The notes beneath the pieces were generated by a model that was given only the letters and a program-made list of their open reading frames with translations, was not told the DNA's origin and did not search any database. The position numbers were made by a program, and so were the translations under genes. Positions 31,226 to 42,864 of a stretch of DNA of 64,000 nucleotides are shown here, piece after piece; positions within the stretch are counted from its first letter, which is position 1, and each line of letters opens with the position of its first letter. The DNA is from Kingdonia uniflora (lineage: Eukaryota > Streptophyta > Magnoliopsida > Ranunculales > Circaeasteraceae), in NCBI GenBank assembly GCA_014058105.1, contig JACGCM010002435.1, positions 1,116,001 to 1,180,000 of the forward strand. Reading direction: 5' to 3'.

Positions 31226-32290
31226 GTATTCCACAGATATTCAAGATGTATTTCATCTCGGTCATCGACCACCCACTATTATTCTTGTCGCTGATAATTT
31301 ATGGTCCTTCCCAGTTCTCAGAACACTTGTCAGAATTTTTAGGCCGAGTGCGTTCCTGGATACGTCGAAGGACAAGGCCACCAATGCTAAATGCTCATTT
31401 TCTTACTTTTTTGATGTAAGCTTTCTTAAGAGTGCCATGGTATTACCCTAAATTTGCAATGGCTTTGTCTCAGGTTTCTTCGATCTAGTTGAGGTTGCAA
31501 AGGAGCCCGAGTTCATTTTCTTTATCTGTAATTTTTCTTTGAGTACTTGGTAGATCGAGATCTGAAGGTATGACTGCTTCAGTGTCGAAGTCCATCATGA
31601 ATGGTGTACAACCTATAGATGTTCGAGGAGTTGTCCAGTATGCCCACATGACACTAAGTAGTTCATCCACCCATCTGCCATTTTTCTCGTCAAGGCTCTT
31701 GGGTAACCCTGAGTTGATACTTTTGTTAATAATGTCTACTTGACCATTTCCTTGATAGTATGGTATCGAAGTAGAGAGTTGAATCTTGTATTTAAGAAGG
31801 AAGCTAAGTACTTTGTTGCTGATGAATTGCTTGCCGTTATTAGATCGTATCATTTATGGGTAGCCAAATCTGGTTATGATGTATTCCTAAAGAAAATTGA
31901 TAACTTTATTTTCGTCAGTGTGACATAGGGATACTGCTTTGTCCCATTTGGTGTAGTAGTCTATTACCACAAATATGAATTTTTGGTTTCCCGATGCTGG
32001 TTGGAAAAGTACAATAATATCGATTGCCCATCTTTTGAATGTCCCGAGGATATTGTTAATGTGTAAGTTGAATGTTGGGCTTTTGATGTCTTGAGCGTGG
32101 ATTTGGCATTTATTACACTTACGAAAAGAGTCTTTGCAATCTTGTTGCATCTTTGGCCAGTATAACCCTTGAGTGAATGCCCGTTGTACCAATGATCATC
32201 CCAAAATGTGAGTCGCGCTGATTCCTTCATGAAGTTCTTTGATTTTAACTTGAGCTTGTTTATGAGAGATGCATTCAATAAGTGGTCATC
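31226..32290 (-). pseudogene. Tat-C integrase
   Basis: The minus strand gives a Ty3/gypsy integrase. The zinc region has CNKCQIHAQ (CXXC kept). The core has RWAIDIIVLF (first Asp), MIRSNNGKQF where SDNGTQF is normal (Asp to Asn), and NGQVDIINKSI where NGQAE is normal (Glu to Asp). Then come LLSVMWAYWTTPRTSIGCTP and the C-terminal SIGGLVLRRI and SENWEGP. Two of the three D-D-E catalytic residues are therefore changed, in addition to stops at about 31890 and 31855. Confidence 0.8.
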
Positions 32291-32811
32291 CTCCTGTGAT
32301 GTGATATAAGATTTTATTTTGAACTGTGATTCGATGGCATTTTTCTATGAGTGAACGGGCCTCTTCATTGTTACTTTGGAGGATGTTGGAATTGAGGTAT
32401 GCTTAGAATGGTCTTCTCCAATCGTCAGGATCTTTATCTTCAGTAACATTGATTTGCATTGTATAACTTATATTGAGACTGGAATTTTCTATGACCTCGG
32501 TGTCCAAAGTTCTTTGCTTACTTTCTTCAAGCATTGCAGCAATATATGCTAAGGCATTAGCGTGGCGGTTCTCGGCTCAAGGGAGGTAAGAGATTGTTGA
32601 TGTTTTGAACATTTTTATTTTCTCTTCGACTAAGGCTACACAATCAACCATCTTGCCTGATGTCTTGAATATTTTGTTATAATGGTTAGCAACGAGTAAG
32701 GAGTCGACGCAATCAACTATTTCATTCGTCCTAAGTTCTATCGCGTGATCCAGTCCATGGAGGATAGCTTCATATTATGTTTCGTTGTTGATGGCATAAA
32801 ACTTGAGTTTA
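32291..32811 (-). pseudogene. Tat-C second RNase H, C-terminal part (cut by Tek-H)
   Basis: The minus strand reads TIKLKFYAINNET-stop-YEAI, LHGLDHAIELRTNEIVDCVD and NHYNKIFKTSGKMVDCVALV. This is the second half of the additional RNase H-like domain found in Tat elements, followed by the linker to integrase (ENRHANALAYIAAM). The first half lies beyond Tek-H at 38351-38600. Confidence 0.75.
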
Positions 32812-32816
32812 ATAGT

Positions 32817-35455
32817 TGTAGTGTCCCAGATTTTTTTTCTTTTATTTTATTATTTTGATTCATTATGCATTCATACATTATTGCATCCATATATTTTGCA
32901 TCCTCATATTATAGCATTTAGTAGGGATTGAGTTCTTCTTTCTTCATTTTCTGTGTTTAAGTGGCTTCGGTGGTTTTTGGGAGGAAGAGGTTGTGTTGAG
33001 GCTTTGGGAGCCTGTGGTGTGCATGGTGGAGGTGTTTGTTGTTGTTGTTGTTGTTGTGTGGTGTGTGATCCGGGAGGTATCCGAGGAGTTCTTTGAGTTT
33101 TGTCAGTTTTCGCCGGGGAGAATCTTTTTTATTTTCAAAGTTTTCCCTAGTTGTATTCAAACAGACTCATTTATGTTCGAATAAGTCCCTATCTGCTTTG
33201 TTCTATTCGAACAACTTCTTTCCTGATCGAATAGAATCTTGTCTGCTTCATTTTATTCAAACAACATCTTTTCTGTTCGAATAGGTTTCTACCAGTTTCT
33301 CTTTGTTCAAACAACATCTTCTTCGGTTCGAATAAAGTGTCTGGTCAGTTGATTTCTTTCTGCTTGGTTATGTTTGAACAATCAATTTCCTGCTCAAATA
33401 GACTTCTACCTAATTTGTTTTGTTCGAATAGAAACATATTCCATTCGAATAGAGGCGTGTTTGAACGACCAGGCTGGGTCTTTCCCGTGATTTTTTTCCG
33501 TTGGATTACCTCGAGATGTGTGCTGGGTTTCTAGGGTTTTATTACCTATTTCTTTCCCATTCTTTCTCTCACTCATTACTCTCTTACTCTTTCTCACTAA
33601 TTGAATCCTCTATTCCAATTCTTGCCGATTCATTGCGATTCCTTTCCGAGCTCAGTCGTACTTTCTTCGGTGAGTAACTCCTCTATTTTCTCTCCTTATT
33701 GTTGGTTAGATTTTGGCTTTGGTTGGAACCCTTGTGATTTAGGGTTTGTGATTGGGGCGATTGTTGAGATTGTAGAGTTTTGTTTCTTGCAGGTGTTGGG
33801 TTGTTGGCGTTGGTGTGGTTATTGCCAGTGGTGTTGAAGTTGGGTTACCCTGTCGATTGTTGGTTTATGGTTTGTCGTTTACAAGGCGAGTGTCCCTTCC
33901 TTGCTAAATTCCTTTACTAATTTTATTAGTGTTAGTTGGTATGATCATGCATTTGGCATTGAGGTGTTTGCGATATAGTTATAGTATATATTAATTATTC
34001 AGTGTTATTCCTGTTGTTAGGCATGTAGAGTGGTGTTTCTCTTTGCATTTTAGGAAATTGTGCATTGGGTGGTATTCTCTTGGCTTTGCCCTTGAGCACT
34101 GTGTTTCAGTCTTGTAGAGACTGATTTGATTTGGATGTTGTGACTGGTTAATTTGTCACTATTTACACCTGTGTTAGGATTGTTTACCATCATCTGAGGC
34201 AGGTGGTTAACCTAGGTGTGTGTTGGCCATTGTTGGGGCTACTATATAAGTATTGTTTACCATTCTCTGAGGCAGGGTGGGTATCCTATGTGTTTGATGG
34301 CTGGGTTGGCGGCTGTGGCGTTTTAATCCTTGGGATCTGTTTACAACGTGGGTTTTTGTAATCATTTAACTTAGCGGGATCAGGATTCATAATAAAGCTC
34401 TACCTTGGCTGACCCTCGATAGGATTTGGGATTCGTACATCGGGTTGAAATAGTAGGTGAAGTTCTAGCTGGACACTATCATATCTATTACCCATCCGAG
34501 AGTGTGGGATGGTATAAGACAGTTTCCTCAGGTACCAGTCTTATCCTACATGAGGTTGAAATTCCTTGGAATAAGTAAAATAAAGTTCGGACGCTGGCTC
34601 CATTCGTTGCAAACCCTGAAACACTCTGATCAAGTGATAAATTCCAAGCGTGGTCGAGCTTGCTACTAATCGTACCCATTGTATCCAATTGAGATTCTCA
34701 TTAAGGTTATTATTCATTAGCAGTTAATCAGTCCAACGTTTTTAACTATAAGGTCTAGTTCTTTGATAGCATCAAATCATTCAACATTTGGATTATAGTA
34801 GATCATTTCATATCATCCAGTATTTGGGATAATTATGGGATTATCCTATTTCATCATATCATATCATATCATATCACGTCATAATACATCATCACATCAT
34901 CACATCTATTCCTCATGTCTCCATTCCTATTCCTATTCTTTATTCCTCTATTCCACCATTCTTCCCAGGTATATATGTTACTATATCTTTTAAACATTTT
35001 TATCTCATTCACCTCTTCCTCTTTCTCTGTACCGTTTGATTAGTAAGTTATTTAGTATTGTTGGGTTATCAGTGAGCCATGGTTTTGCTCACTCTCACTA
35101 TTTTCCCCCCTTTCAGAGCCAGAGTAGTTGCTAGTTTGGCTAAGAGCTTCAGTTGGGTTCAAGCAGTTTTGTTGTGGCAGTTTCTTCCTGTATTAGTGTT
35201 CTTGTATGATCTCAGCTTTTGACGCTGTATAGTATTTTGAGATATTGTATTTACATTTTCAGTTGTTATATATATATCTTTTGCTTCAGCTTTATTTTTT
35301 TTACTCTGATGATATTGCTATAGTGAATGACTAAGCCTAAACTTGTCTACGGCTCAGTCGCTTGAGGGGGCGAATCGGTTAGATTCCCCGACCTGCATGC
35401 CTTCGAATTTTGGTAATTGGTCTAGCAACCGGTTATTAGATTTTAGAGCTCGACA
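32817..35455 (+). repeat. Tek-H 5' LTR
   Basis: It starts TGTAGTGTCCCAG and ends GAGCTCGACA, 4 nt before the primer site. Between about 33150 and 33465 it carries spaced TTCGAA palindromes. It also holds a GTTGTT microsatellite (33037-33056), a roughly 80-bp partial duplication containing TTGTTTACCAT (34170 and 34251) and an ATCAT-rich tract (34855-34910). Its part from about 34400 on recurs in the 3' LTR. Confidence 0.85.
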
Positions 35456-35459
35456 GACT

Positions 35460-35470
35460 TGGTATCAGAG
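35460..35470 (+). promoter_or_regulatory. Tek-H primer-binding site
   Basis: TGGTATCAGAG lies 4 nt after the LTR end. It is the standard site complementary to the 3' end of initiator Met tRNA. Confidence 0.85.
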
Positions 35471-35630
35471 TTGTAGGTTAATTCCTATCTCAGTGCTAGC
35501 AATCATATGACGAGTTATTTTTCTAAATGGAGTTAGGACCGATTCCTTTTTGGTTTTACGTTTTTTATCTTATTCCTTCTATTTCCTATCCTTTCATCCC
35601 TTCCTGAGGTGCGTGCCTTTGTTCGTATAG

Positions 35631-36870
35631 ATGTCTAGTGGTGGCAGAGGCATAGGTTGCATAGTAGGCCGTGGCCATAGAGGTTTACATAGTGGTGCAC
35701 TTACTGATGAGCCAGCGCTCGGTCAAGAGAGTTTGGGATTGGTTCTGATTGTTCAGGAGTAGCAGATAGTTTCGGAGGCTGGGGTTGATGTGGGAGCAGT
35801 TCCAAGGGACCAAATTCATCAAGATATTCCAGTTGTTCCTGGTGTTTTTGCAGAGATGAAGCTGTTTATGGAGAGTTTCACCGCCTATTTCTAGCAGGCC
35901 AGGAGCCCAGTAGGCAGAGAGCACAGTTATCTTGAGCATCTTTAGAAGTATAAGCATCCCAATTTTTTTGGCATGACGGTTCTATCTAAGGAAGAGGCAT
36001 GGTTCAAGTCCATTGATAAGACCTTGAACGCTATGAAGTATCCAGAGGATCAGAGGACGATACTTGCTACTTATCTTTTACAGGGTGAGGCAGATCATTG
36101 GTGGGATACAGCCAAGAGGACCATAGTAGAGACTCTAGTGCATTGGGCATCCTTCCAGGATTGGTTCTTTGAGTAGTATTTCCCGTAGAGTTACAGGGAC
36201 TCCCTCATTTCTGAGTTCTACGCGCTTGAGCAGGGTGATATGAACATTTCTAGATATGACCAGTGTTTTAATGAGCTCTCTCGATATGTTTCATTTATCG
36301 TTCAGGATGAGGAGCAGCGCAAGATGAAGTTTTTAAAGGGTCTTCGTCCGTATTTCAGGAAGTTTTTTATTGCTTCGGATCCTAGTTCATATCGAGAAGT
36401 TTTGTCTAAAGTTTTGGCGATAGAGCAGAACGACATTGAGGAGCGCAAGTCCAAGGATATGAGGATCTAGCAGAGGCAGGATCAGAGACTAGATAAGGGC
36501 AAGGCTGCTCAGATTTAGTATGAGGGCTTGGGTTTGAAGAGGCCATAGTTGGGCGTTACTGATGGTGCACCAGCTAGAGTTATAGGGGGATAACATTCTT
36601 GTAGACCACGGTTCGCTTTTGATGAGTGTTAGAACTGCGGGGAGAAGGGGTACTCTAAGTGGTTTTGTCCTAAGCCAGGCAGAGGTCCTTAGTCGTTACG
36701 ACAGTCTCAGGGTCTCGTTGGTCACCAGCCGCAACCTTAGCAGATTCAGCAGTTTCAATAGCAACAGTTTTAGGGTCCTCAGGGTAGACAAATAGTTCCA
36801 GGCCCTCTGGGTGGGCAAAGACAGCAGCATCCGATTCAGCAGCAGGGCCAGGGTCAAGGCCATGGGCAGG
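35631..36870 (+). pseudogene. Tek-H Gag
   Basis: ATG 35631 (MSSGGRGIGCIVGRGHRG) opens a Gag. It has a variable N-terminus, a Retrotrans_gag capsid domain (KHPNFFGMTVLSKEEAWFKS, LLQGEADHWWDTAKR, QDWFFE-stop-YFP), EFYALEQGDMNISRYDQCFN, then RKMKFLKGLRPYFRK. A zinc knuckle follows near 36630: CxNCGEKGYSKWFCP, with Tyr where the His ligand should be, then a Gln-rich tail. More than ten stops occur, and most are TAG where Gln (CAG) is expected. Confidence 0.8.
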
Positions 36871-36875
36871 GCAAG

Positions 36876-37286
36876 ATGTACGCAGTTAGGAGGCAAGGTG
36901 CTCGCATCGCTCCAGCTGTAGTGGAAGGTACAATTCATATTTCCCATTCCCCAACTAGAGTTCTTTTTTATTCTGGTGCATCGCATTCATTCATATCATA
37001 CATATTTCTTTGTTCAATTGGTTTTGAGTCTTCCTTATTGCATGATGAGATTTCTGCGGGTACTCCTCTCGATATTTTGGTGTCTATATCTCATATTTGT
37101 AGAGATTGCCCGATAGTTGTTTGGGGTCACGTCCTTTCAGCAGACTTATTAGTACTACCAATGCAGGAGTTTGACATTATCCTGGGTATGGATTGGTTAT
37201 CAACGCATCGAGTTATTTTAGATTACTTTGAGAAGTCAGCTACTTTTAGTATTCCTGGTGAGAGGCGATTCCTGCTTGCTAGTTGA
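36876..37286 (+). pseudogene. Tek-H aspartic protease
   Basis: An open frame of 136 codons. It has the active-site region RVLFYSGASHSFIS, where the catalytic Asp of DSG is Tyr, and FDIILGMDWLS, the conserved second half. The frame stops where LTR sequence begins, so the polyprotein is cut by a deletion. Confidence 0.8.
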
Positions 37287-38345
37287 AATTCTGGCTAATC
37301 CTCGATAGGATTTGGGATTCGTACATCGGGTTGAAATAGTAGGTAAAATTCTGGCTGGACACTATCGCATCTATTACCCATCCGGAAGTGTGGGATGGTA
37401 TGAGACAGTTTCCTCAGGTACTAGTCTTATCCTCCGTGAGTTTGAAATTCCTTGGAATAAGTGAAATAAAGTTCAGATGTTGGGTCCGTGGGTTGCAAAG
37501 TACGGAACACTCTGATCAAGTAATAAATCCCAAGCGTGGTCGAGCTTGCTACTAATCGTACCCATTGTATCCAATTGAGATTCTCGTTAAGGTTATTATG
37601 CATTAGCGGTTGATCAACCCAATGTTTTTAGCTATAAGGTCTAGTTCTTTGATAACATCAAATCATTCAACATTAGAATTATAGTAGACCATTTCATATT
37701 ATCCAACATTTGGGATAATTATGGGATTATCCTAATTCATCATATCATATCATATCACGTCATAACACATCATTATATCATCACATCATCGCATCAATTC
37801 CTCATGTTTCCATTCCTATTCATATTCTCTATTCCTCTATTCTACCATTCTTCACAGGAATATATGTTACTGTATCTTTTAGACATCCTTATCTCATTCA
37901 CCTCTTTCTCTTTCTCTGCACCGCTTGATTAGTAAGTTTTTTAGCATTGTTGGGTTATCAGTGAGCCATGGTTTTGCTCACTCTCGCTATTTTCCCCCCT
38001 TTCAGAGGTAGAGTAGTTGCTAGTTTGGCAGAGAGCTTCAGCTGGATTGGAGCAGTTTTGCTATGGCAGTTTCTTCTTGTATTAGTGTTCTTATATGATC
38101 TCAGCTTTTTGACGCTGTATAGTATTTCGAGATATTGTATTTATATTTTCAGTTATTATATATATCTGTTTTGTTTTCGCTTTATTCTTTTTACCCTGAT
38201 GATATTGCTATAGTGAATGACTGAGCCTGAACTTGTCTATGGCTCGGTCATTTATGTGGAGCAAATCGGTTAGATTCCCCGACCTTCATGCCTTTGAATC
38301 TCAGTAATTGGTCTAGCTACTGGTTATTGGATTTTGGGCGTGAGA
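37287..38345 (+). repeat. Tek-H 3' LTR, truncated
   Basis: From about 37297 (CCTCGATAGGATTTGGGATT) the sequence follows the 5' LTR from about 34410 to its end with scattered differences. The first 1.5 kb or so is missing. The end reads GGGCGTGAGA, so the terminal CA is changed. Confidence 0.85.
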
Positions 38346-38350
38346 ATAGT

Positions 38351-38995
38351 TTTTTTAACTCAATGATTGGACGGTGTAACAAGGAAGATGCCAATTCCTG
38401 ATCCTCATGGTTCAGCAGATCTATCAGTAAAGAGTCTCCATCTTGTACTCCGTGACCATGCGTTTGGTTCAGCTATGGAGTCATTGGTTAGTACTTCTTC
38501 CAGTTCTTCCCAATTAGGGTATTCGGATGGAAAATCTACTAATAAATCAGCTACTGCTTGTCCTTTGATTGATATCTGAGGCTCAAAGGAGATATCATAT
38601 TCGCCGAGGAATACAAACCATTATTGAACTCTTCAAGATTTTTCTTTTTTAGTGAGTGCAAGTTTGATTGGAAACTTGGTAATGATTTTGGTTGGATGAG
38701 CTTGGAAATAGGATCAATTTTTTTTTGAGCTATACACCAAGGCGAGGAGTTGCTTTTCAGTTATCGTATATCATTTTTCAGCAGGCATAAGAGTTTTGCT
38801 AATGAAGTAGATTGGTTTTTCTACACCATCGTCTTCTCGAATAAGGACAGAGCTAATTGAATCAACGGTGGTTGATAAGTATATTATCAGCATTTCACCA
38901 TCAATAGGAGTACTCATTATAGTAGGATGCCCCAAGTATCATTTGAGATCTTAGAAAGCTAATTCACAGTCAGGGGTCTAAATGATTTTCTTGAG
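38351..38995 (-). pseudogene. Tat-C RNase H region, N-terminal part
   Basis: On the minus strand, right of Tek-H, lie RT-linked RNase H (DLK-stop-YLGHPTIMS, SISSVLIREDDGVEKPIYFI, YTITEKQLLALVY), the tether (FLGEYDISFEPQISIKGQAV) and the start of the second RNase H (RLFTDRSAEP-stop-GSGIGIFLV). The coding sequence then breaks at ATAGT where Tek-H inserted. Several stops occur. Confidence 0.78.
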
Positions 38996-39664
38996 CTATT
39001 TTTTGGACAGTGGAGTTGGGTTTCCACGAAGAAGAAAGTAAATAAGTTTGCATCTATCAGATGACTTGGAGATGAACCTGTGAAGAGCTGCAATCTTGCC
39101 TGAAAATTTTTGTACATCTTTTTTGTTTTGTGGAGATGGCATTACCATGAGTATTTTGATTTGTGCCAGATCAATTTTGATTCCCCTCTTACTAACCAGG
39201 TGTCCCAGAAATTTTCTCGATGCGACACTGTTAATTTTTATCAGGTAGGTACGAAGGATATCAAAGATGGTTTGCAGGTTGTTGTAATGATCGTCTCGCT
39301 TTATGCTCTTGCAAATCATATCATCGATGTATACCTCCATGATTTTTTCTAAATGATCTTTAAACATTTGTATAACCAGGCATTGGTAAGTGGCTCATGC
39401 ATTCTTTAATCCAAAAGGTATTACTGTGTAACAATAGAGACCTCTTTCTTTGACAAAAGTTATTTTTTCTTGGTCTTCATCGGCGAGAGGGACCTGATTG
39501 TAACCGGAGGCTGCATTCATCATTAAGAGAAGTTCGTGCCCTGCTACAGAGTCGAGGAGTTGTAGGATCAACGGGAGAAGAAAGTTATCTATCGGTGTGT
39601 ACTTGTTGGGCTCTGTTAAATCGATATAAACTCTGATTTTCCTATTCTTCTTTGGGATAACCAC
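38996..39664 (-). pseudogene. Tat-C reverse transcriptase
   Basis: Two long minus-strand frames (39664-39395 and 39367-38996) separated by one stop form the RT. They contain VIPKKNRKIRVYIDLTEPNK, LLLMMNAASGYNQVPLADED (Asn replaces the first catalytic Asp), GLYCYTVIPFGLKNA, then EVYIDDMICKSI (catalytic YIDD) and KFLGHLVSKRGIKIDLAQI, ending KIAALHRFISKSSDR. The long open frames make it the best preserved RT in the window, yet the first metal-binding Asp is lost. Confidence 0.85.
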
Positions 39665-40500
39665 TATGTTAGAAATGTATTTGAGACATTTAGCTTCTTG
39701 ATTAAATCATAGACGAAGGATTTTATCAATTTCTTCATTCACAGCTTCGTGAAGGTGGGAACTAAATTTTTATGTTTCTGTATAACTGTTTTGTTGTCTG
39801 GAAGGAGGTTTAGTTTGTGACATGCGATCAAGGGATCAATGTCGGGCATTTCTTGAAAAGACCATGCAAATATGTCAACATTTTTCTTTAGGAGTTGAAT
39901 CACGGTTTCTTTTTTATCGGATAACAGTTTTAAGCCATTAAAGGTATTTTGTCGAGGTCCATAGAGTTCAATGGAGTCCACTACCTCTGTATCATGTTGC
40001 TCAAATGTGGGGGGAATTTCTTGTTGTAATTGCTATGCTTTCAGAAGTTTCGCCGTGTGAAAGTTGGTAGTGGTATTTTTGTACATACGTGCATCCTTTA
40101 ATTTCATAGACTCTATGATTTGTTGAAAATTGCAAGGCCAGATGATATGCCGAAAGTACTACCACGATCGAATGTAGCCAACTTGGACCTAAGATTCCCT
40201 AATATTTTGACTCAACATCTATGACCACATATTTAATGAAAGTTTTTTCTGAAACCGCTTGACGAGAAGTATGTGTAGGTAATCCTGTCCTACTTTAAGC
40301 ATAATTATCAAAGGGTCATCGCATGGGTACTTGACATGGCTGGTATCGCAATCTTTGAAAGAAATATGGTACGAACGTTTAGCCTTACTAAAGCTGGGGA
40401 AAAGTTTGTTGACTTTTTTAATAATGTCATCTTGCAGCAAGATGTAATCATATCGTCTTGCTTTCTCTTCTTTCCTTTCTCAATTTCGATCATGTAAGGA
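39665..40500 (-). pseudogene. Tat-C protease remnant and protease-RT linker
   Basis: The minus strand first reads ISFKDCDTSHVKYPCDDPLI, the stretch before the protease active site, but the DTG and ILGR motifs are missing, so the protease core is deleted. The linker follows at 39981-39739: SIELYGPRQNTFNGLKLLSD and VDIFAWSFQEMPDIDPLIAC, the usual lead into RT. Confidence 0.65.
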
Positions 40501-42115
40501 TGGCGAGCTTGGCCTTGTCCTTGTTCTTGTTCACCTTCTTTTCCTTTAGTATCTTCTTCGAGGAACTTTTAAACGTTGACTACATAGTTGTGAAGTCTTC
40601 TAGCTAGTAGGATACGATAAAAAATCCATATTAGAGAATTACAGTCGTCAGTTTCGTACTCTGTACGTTGTGATATTGGCACAAGGGTTTGTTGGGTATA
40701 TCAGGAATTTCCTTTGCTTCTCAATACAATTTATCTCCCTTTATTGTGGGTAAAATAATGAATAATATGGTTGTCATAGGAGGCAAGTCTGGAACGGGTC
40801 TGTCTGGCTTTCCGCCTCATTTCCTGACATTTTCGGTATTTCTTTCGCGCTATTTGGGGGTTCCATTACTGGCTAACTTCAGAGGAGGTGATAAAAATAC
40901 TTTATTGGAGAGGATAACAGAGGAGTTTTTCATCTTATCATTTTTGGATCGATCCAATTCGATGTAGTTATTAACAACATCGATTATTTATGCCACCGTC
41001 TTTGGCTTGTGCAAGGTTAGTTCATCTCGAACTTTAAAGTCGATGTGGAGCACAGAAGTAAATGCTGGAACAACAATTTTGGGATCTGAATTCCCAATCT
41101 TTCGTGCTTCCTGTAGAAAATGCTTGTAAAAACTCGCTAATGTCTCTTTTTTACCTTACTAAAGGAAAATAAGGAATCCACTGTGATCTCTCGTTCCTTA
41201 GTATGAGTATAGTTCGATTCGAAGAGGCGCTGCAACTGGCTGAATGTAATGATAAAGGTTATTCTTTAAGGCTCATGTTAAATAATCCGCAGAGCATGTG
41301 ATCGAGTTTTGAGTGCAATCGTATAATCTAACTGCAGCTTTAAAGTGTCAGACGTAGACTAGAGGGTCAGTGAGGCCTGCATATTGATGGAATTTCGGCA
41401 TGCGGAAATTTTCATGGATGGGCATGACTTCGAGATGAGGAGAAATAAGGTTCATCTTAATCTTATAGAGAACTGATCTTTGGCCTGGCATGTCAGATTT
41501 TATGGCTTAGATCCTATTATTCAAGTAATCCAAGGTAATATAAATTATTGTTGAGCATTTGGGGCAGCGAAAACTTGAGGATCAAAGTCACCCTGTCCAT
41601 TGGGTCCTAGTCTATCTCTCACTGGTCGTCTCATTGGTGGTGGATGAGATTGGTAGCGTGTACGCCGACTTCCTAAATTTGTCAGTGCTGAGGATGTGTG
41701 TCCAAAATGTCGAGAAGCCCATTATGGATTCCTCGATCGAGATCGAGAAGTTCGAACTCTTTCCTCTCTCGGCTGGTTTTCTTTCTGAGTAGCCCTAGAG
41801 TGATGTTTACTCTGGGCTTAGAGAGGTGACATTTGACGGCCGGTAAGTCAGTCTTAATGCCTCCATAAATGCTGCATTTCTTTTTGATGTTTCTAACTTT
41901 ATTGGTCCAAGGCTTTTCTCTTTTAATCTCTTTCAACTTAAAGAGCTTGGGCGTGGATTCACTGATCTTCAAGTCTTTGGACTCGGCCAGACTCCATTTG
42001 TTTCTGAAGTTCAATCACGGCATTGTGTAGATCGACTACTTTTGGTATTGGGTTGATCTCATGGTTTCTCAGTATACTGGAGGCAGTTCGGAGATTCATG
42101 TTTGTCATTGGACTA
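40501..42115 (-). pseudogene. Tat-C Gag
   Basis: This region lies between the primer-binding site and protease. The N-terminus reads MTNMNLRTASSILRNHEINP from near 42104 with the helix AVIELQKQMESGRVQRLEDQ. The frame 42014-41682 is a basic, Lys/Arg-rich segment, partly open. The capsid region (about 41520-41050) survives only in pieces across three frames (AFSTGSTKD, ARKYRKCQEMRRK-like). No zinc knuckle is visible. It is too decayed for a fine map. Confidence 0.5.
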
Positions 42116-42151
42116 TCGTAGATCACAGGTTGTAAAGAAAAGTATGGTAAT

Positions 42152-42170
42152 TCCCATAGACGGTGCCAAT
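42152..42170 (-). promoter_or_regulatory. Tat-C primer-binding site
   Basis: The minus strand reads ATTGGCACCGTCTATGGGA just inside the 5' LTR. It resembles the TGGCGCCGTCTGTGGGAA-type site common in Tat-like plant Ty3/gypsy elements, close to a tRNA-Asp complement. Confidence 0.6.
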
Positions 42171-42644
42171 TGTAATGACGTGTTTTCCGGGAGGATTATC
42201 TTTGCCAATACTTTACTAAGGATTATGCAACAATAAATGTAAATAGACTGGACTTTACGTAGAAACTCAGTAAAGCCAGAGAAAAACTACTACCTCGAGG
42301 AGGGTTTTGGGTGAAAAATCCAATAAGTTGCTAGTTATTACAATTGCTATTTAGAAAGAAAGTAAGGATTAATGAATAGTCAAGTTGCATATTAGAATAC
42401 AACATTCTCTGCCTGTATTTATAGTTGATACAGGCAGTTTACAAAAAGAAAAATAATTTCCTATTTTGGGGGTAGTGGGAGAACTTCGTTGACCTCCCAA
42501 CGCCTCTATTTGACTAAGCATAATGGCTATTTTTAGTAAGTCGAGAACTGTGGTCACAAACGTGACATCTTCTCGAATGATGGAATATCTTCGACTAAGT
42601 TCTGTAGGCTTCTCTTTGTCGAATCTGGGAAATATGTTACTACA
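42171..42644 (-). repeat. Tat-C 5' LTR
   Basis: 474 bp, partner of 24949-25421. The minus strand starts TGTAGTAACATATTTCCCAG and ends ...CATTACA. A TATAAATA box (minus, 42416-42423) lies in the middle and would drive the element RNA. Confidence 0.9.
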
Positions 42645-42864
42645 GGTTGTATTCTGGATCAGTAGTTGTAATTGAGTAAAAATGGAGAGAAACGACAGTA
42701 TCCACAGTTGAAATTGCAATATTTTCTTGACTAGGACAAGAGTCATATTGGTTATAAAATTACGACTGGTAATGGAAGCCGTATTCTTCAACCATAAAAT
42801 AATACAGTAGCAAGTCGTAAATTACTATCCAAAAAGGTCGGTAATTACATGTTTTCACGTAGTG

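Larger units (their letters stand above)
32817..38345 (+). mobile_element. Tek-H: Ty3/gypsy element with long LTR, nested in Tat-C
   Basis: The 5-bp duplication ATAGT (32812-32816 and 38346-38350) brackets the element. It has a 5' LTR of about 2.6 kb, a TGGTATCAGAG primer site, gag and protease, then a truncated 3' LTR. RT, RNase H, integrase and the first 1.5 kb or so of the 3' LTR are deleted. Long LTRs, gag with a CCHC-type knuckle and the Met-tRNA site fit the Tekay/Del type of chromovirus. It interrupts the second RNase H of Tat-C. Confidence 0.88.
24949..42644 (-). mobile_element. Tat-C: near-complete Tat-like retrotransposon, minus strand, nested in CACTA-2
   Basis: It is bounded by GGTTG at 24944-24948 and 42645-42649. 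It has a 3' LTR (24949-25421), polypurine tract, antisense module on the plus strand, integrase, second RNase H (split by Tek-H), RT, protease remnant, gag, primer-binding site and 5' LTR (42171-42644). Without Tek-H it is about 12.2 kb. All domains are present in the normal order, but all carry stops. It is the best reference copy in the window for the antisense module. Confidence 0.9.
20258..42864. mobile_element. CACTA-2: CACTA element carrying a phosphatase gene copy, with Tat-C nested inside
   Basis: The left terminus is CACTACGTAAAA at 20258 and the right terminus TTTTCACGTAGTG ends at 42864. The ends are inverted and both flanks show the 3-bp duplication TCT (20255-20257 and 42865-42867), the hallmark of En/Spm-type transposition. 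Subterminal regions contain short repeated motifs (ACGAC, GCGAC, TACGACTG) on both sides. Without Tat-C and one GGTTG copy the element is about 4.9 kb. It has no recognisable transposase and appears non-autonomous. Its cargo is a purple acid phosphatase pseudogene with introns. Confidence 0.85.

Noticed and set aside
33406..33837. ORFs in the Tek-H LTR
   Set aside because: They lie wholly within repeat-rich LTR sequence and recur only as LTR sequence.
41559..42014. Separate minus- or plus-strand host gene in Tat-C
   Set aside because: The position between primer-binding site and protease and the basic composition fit a decayed gag.
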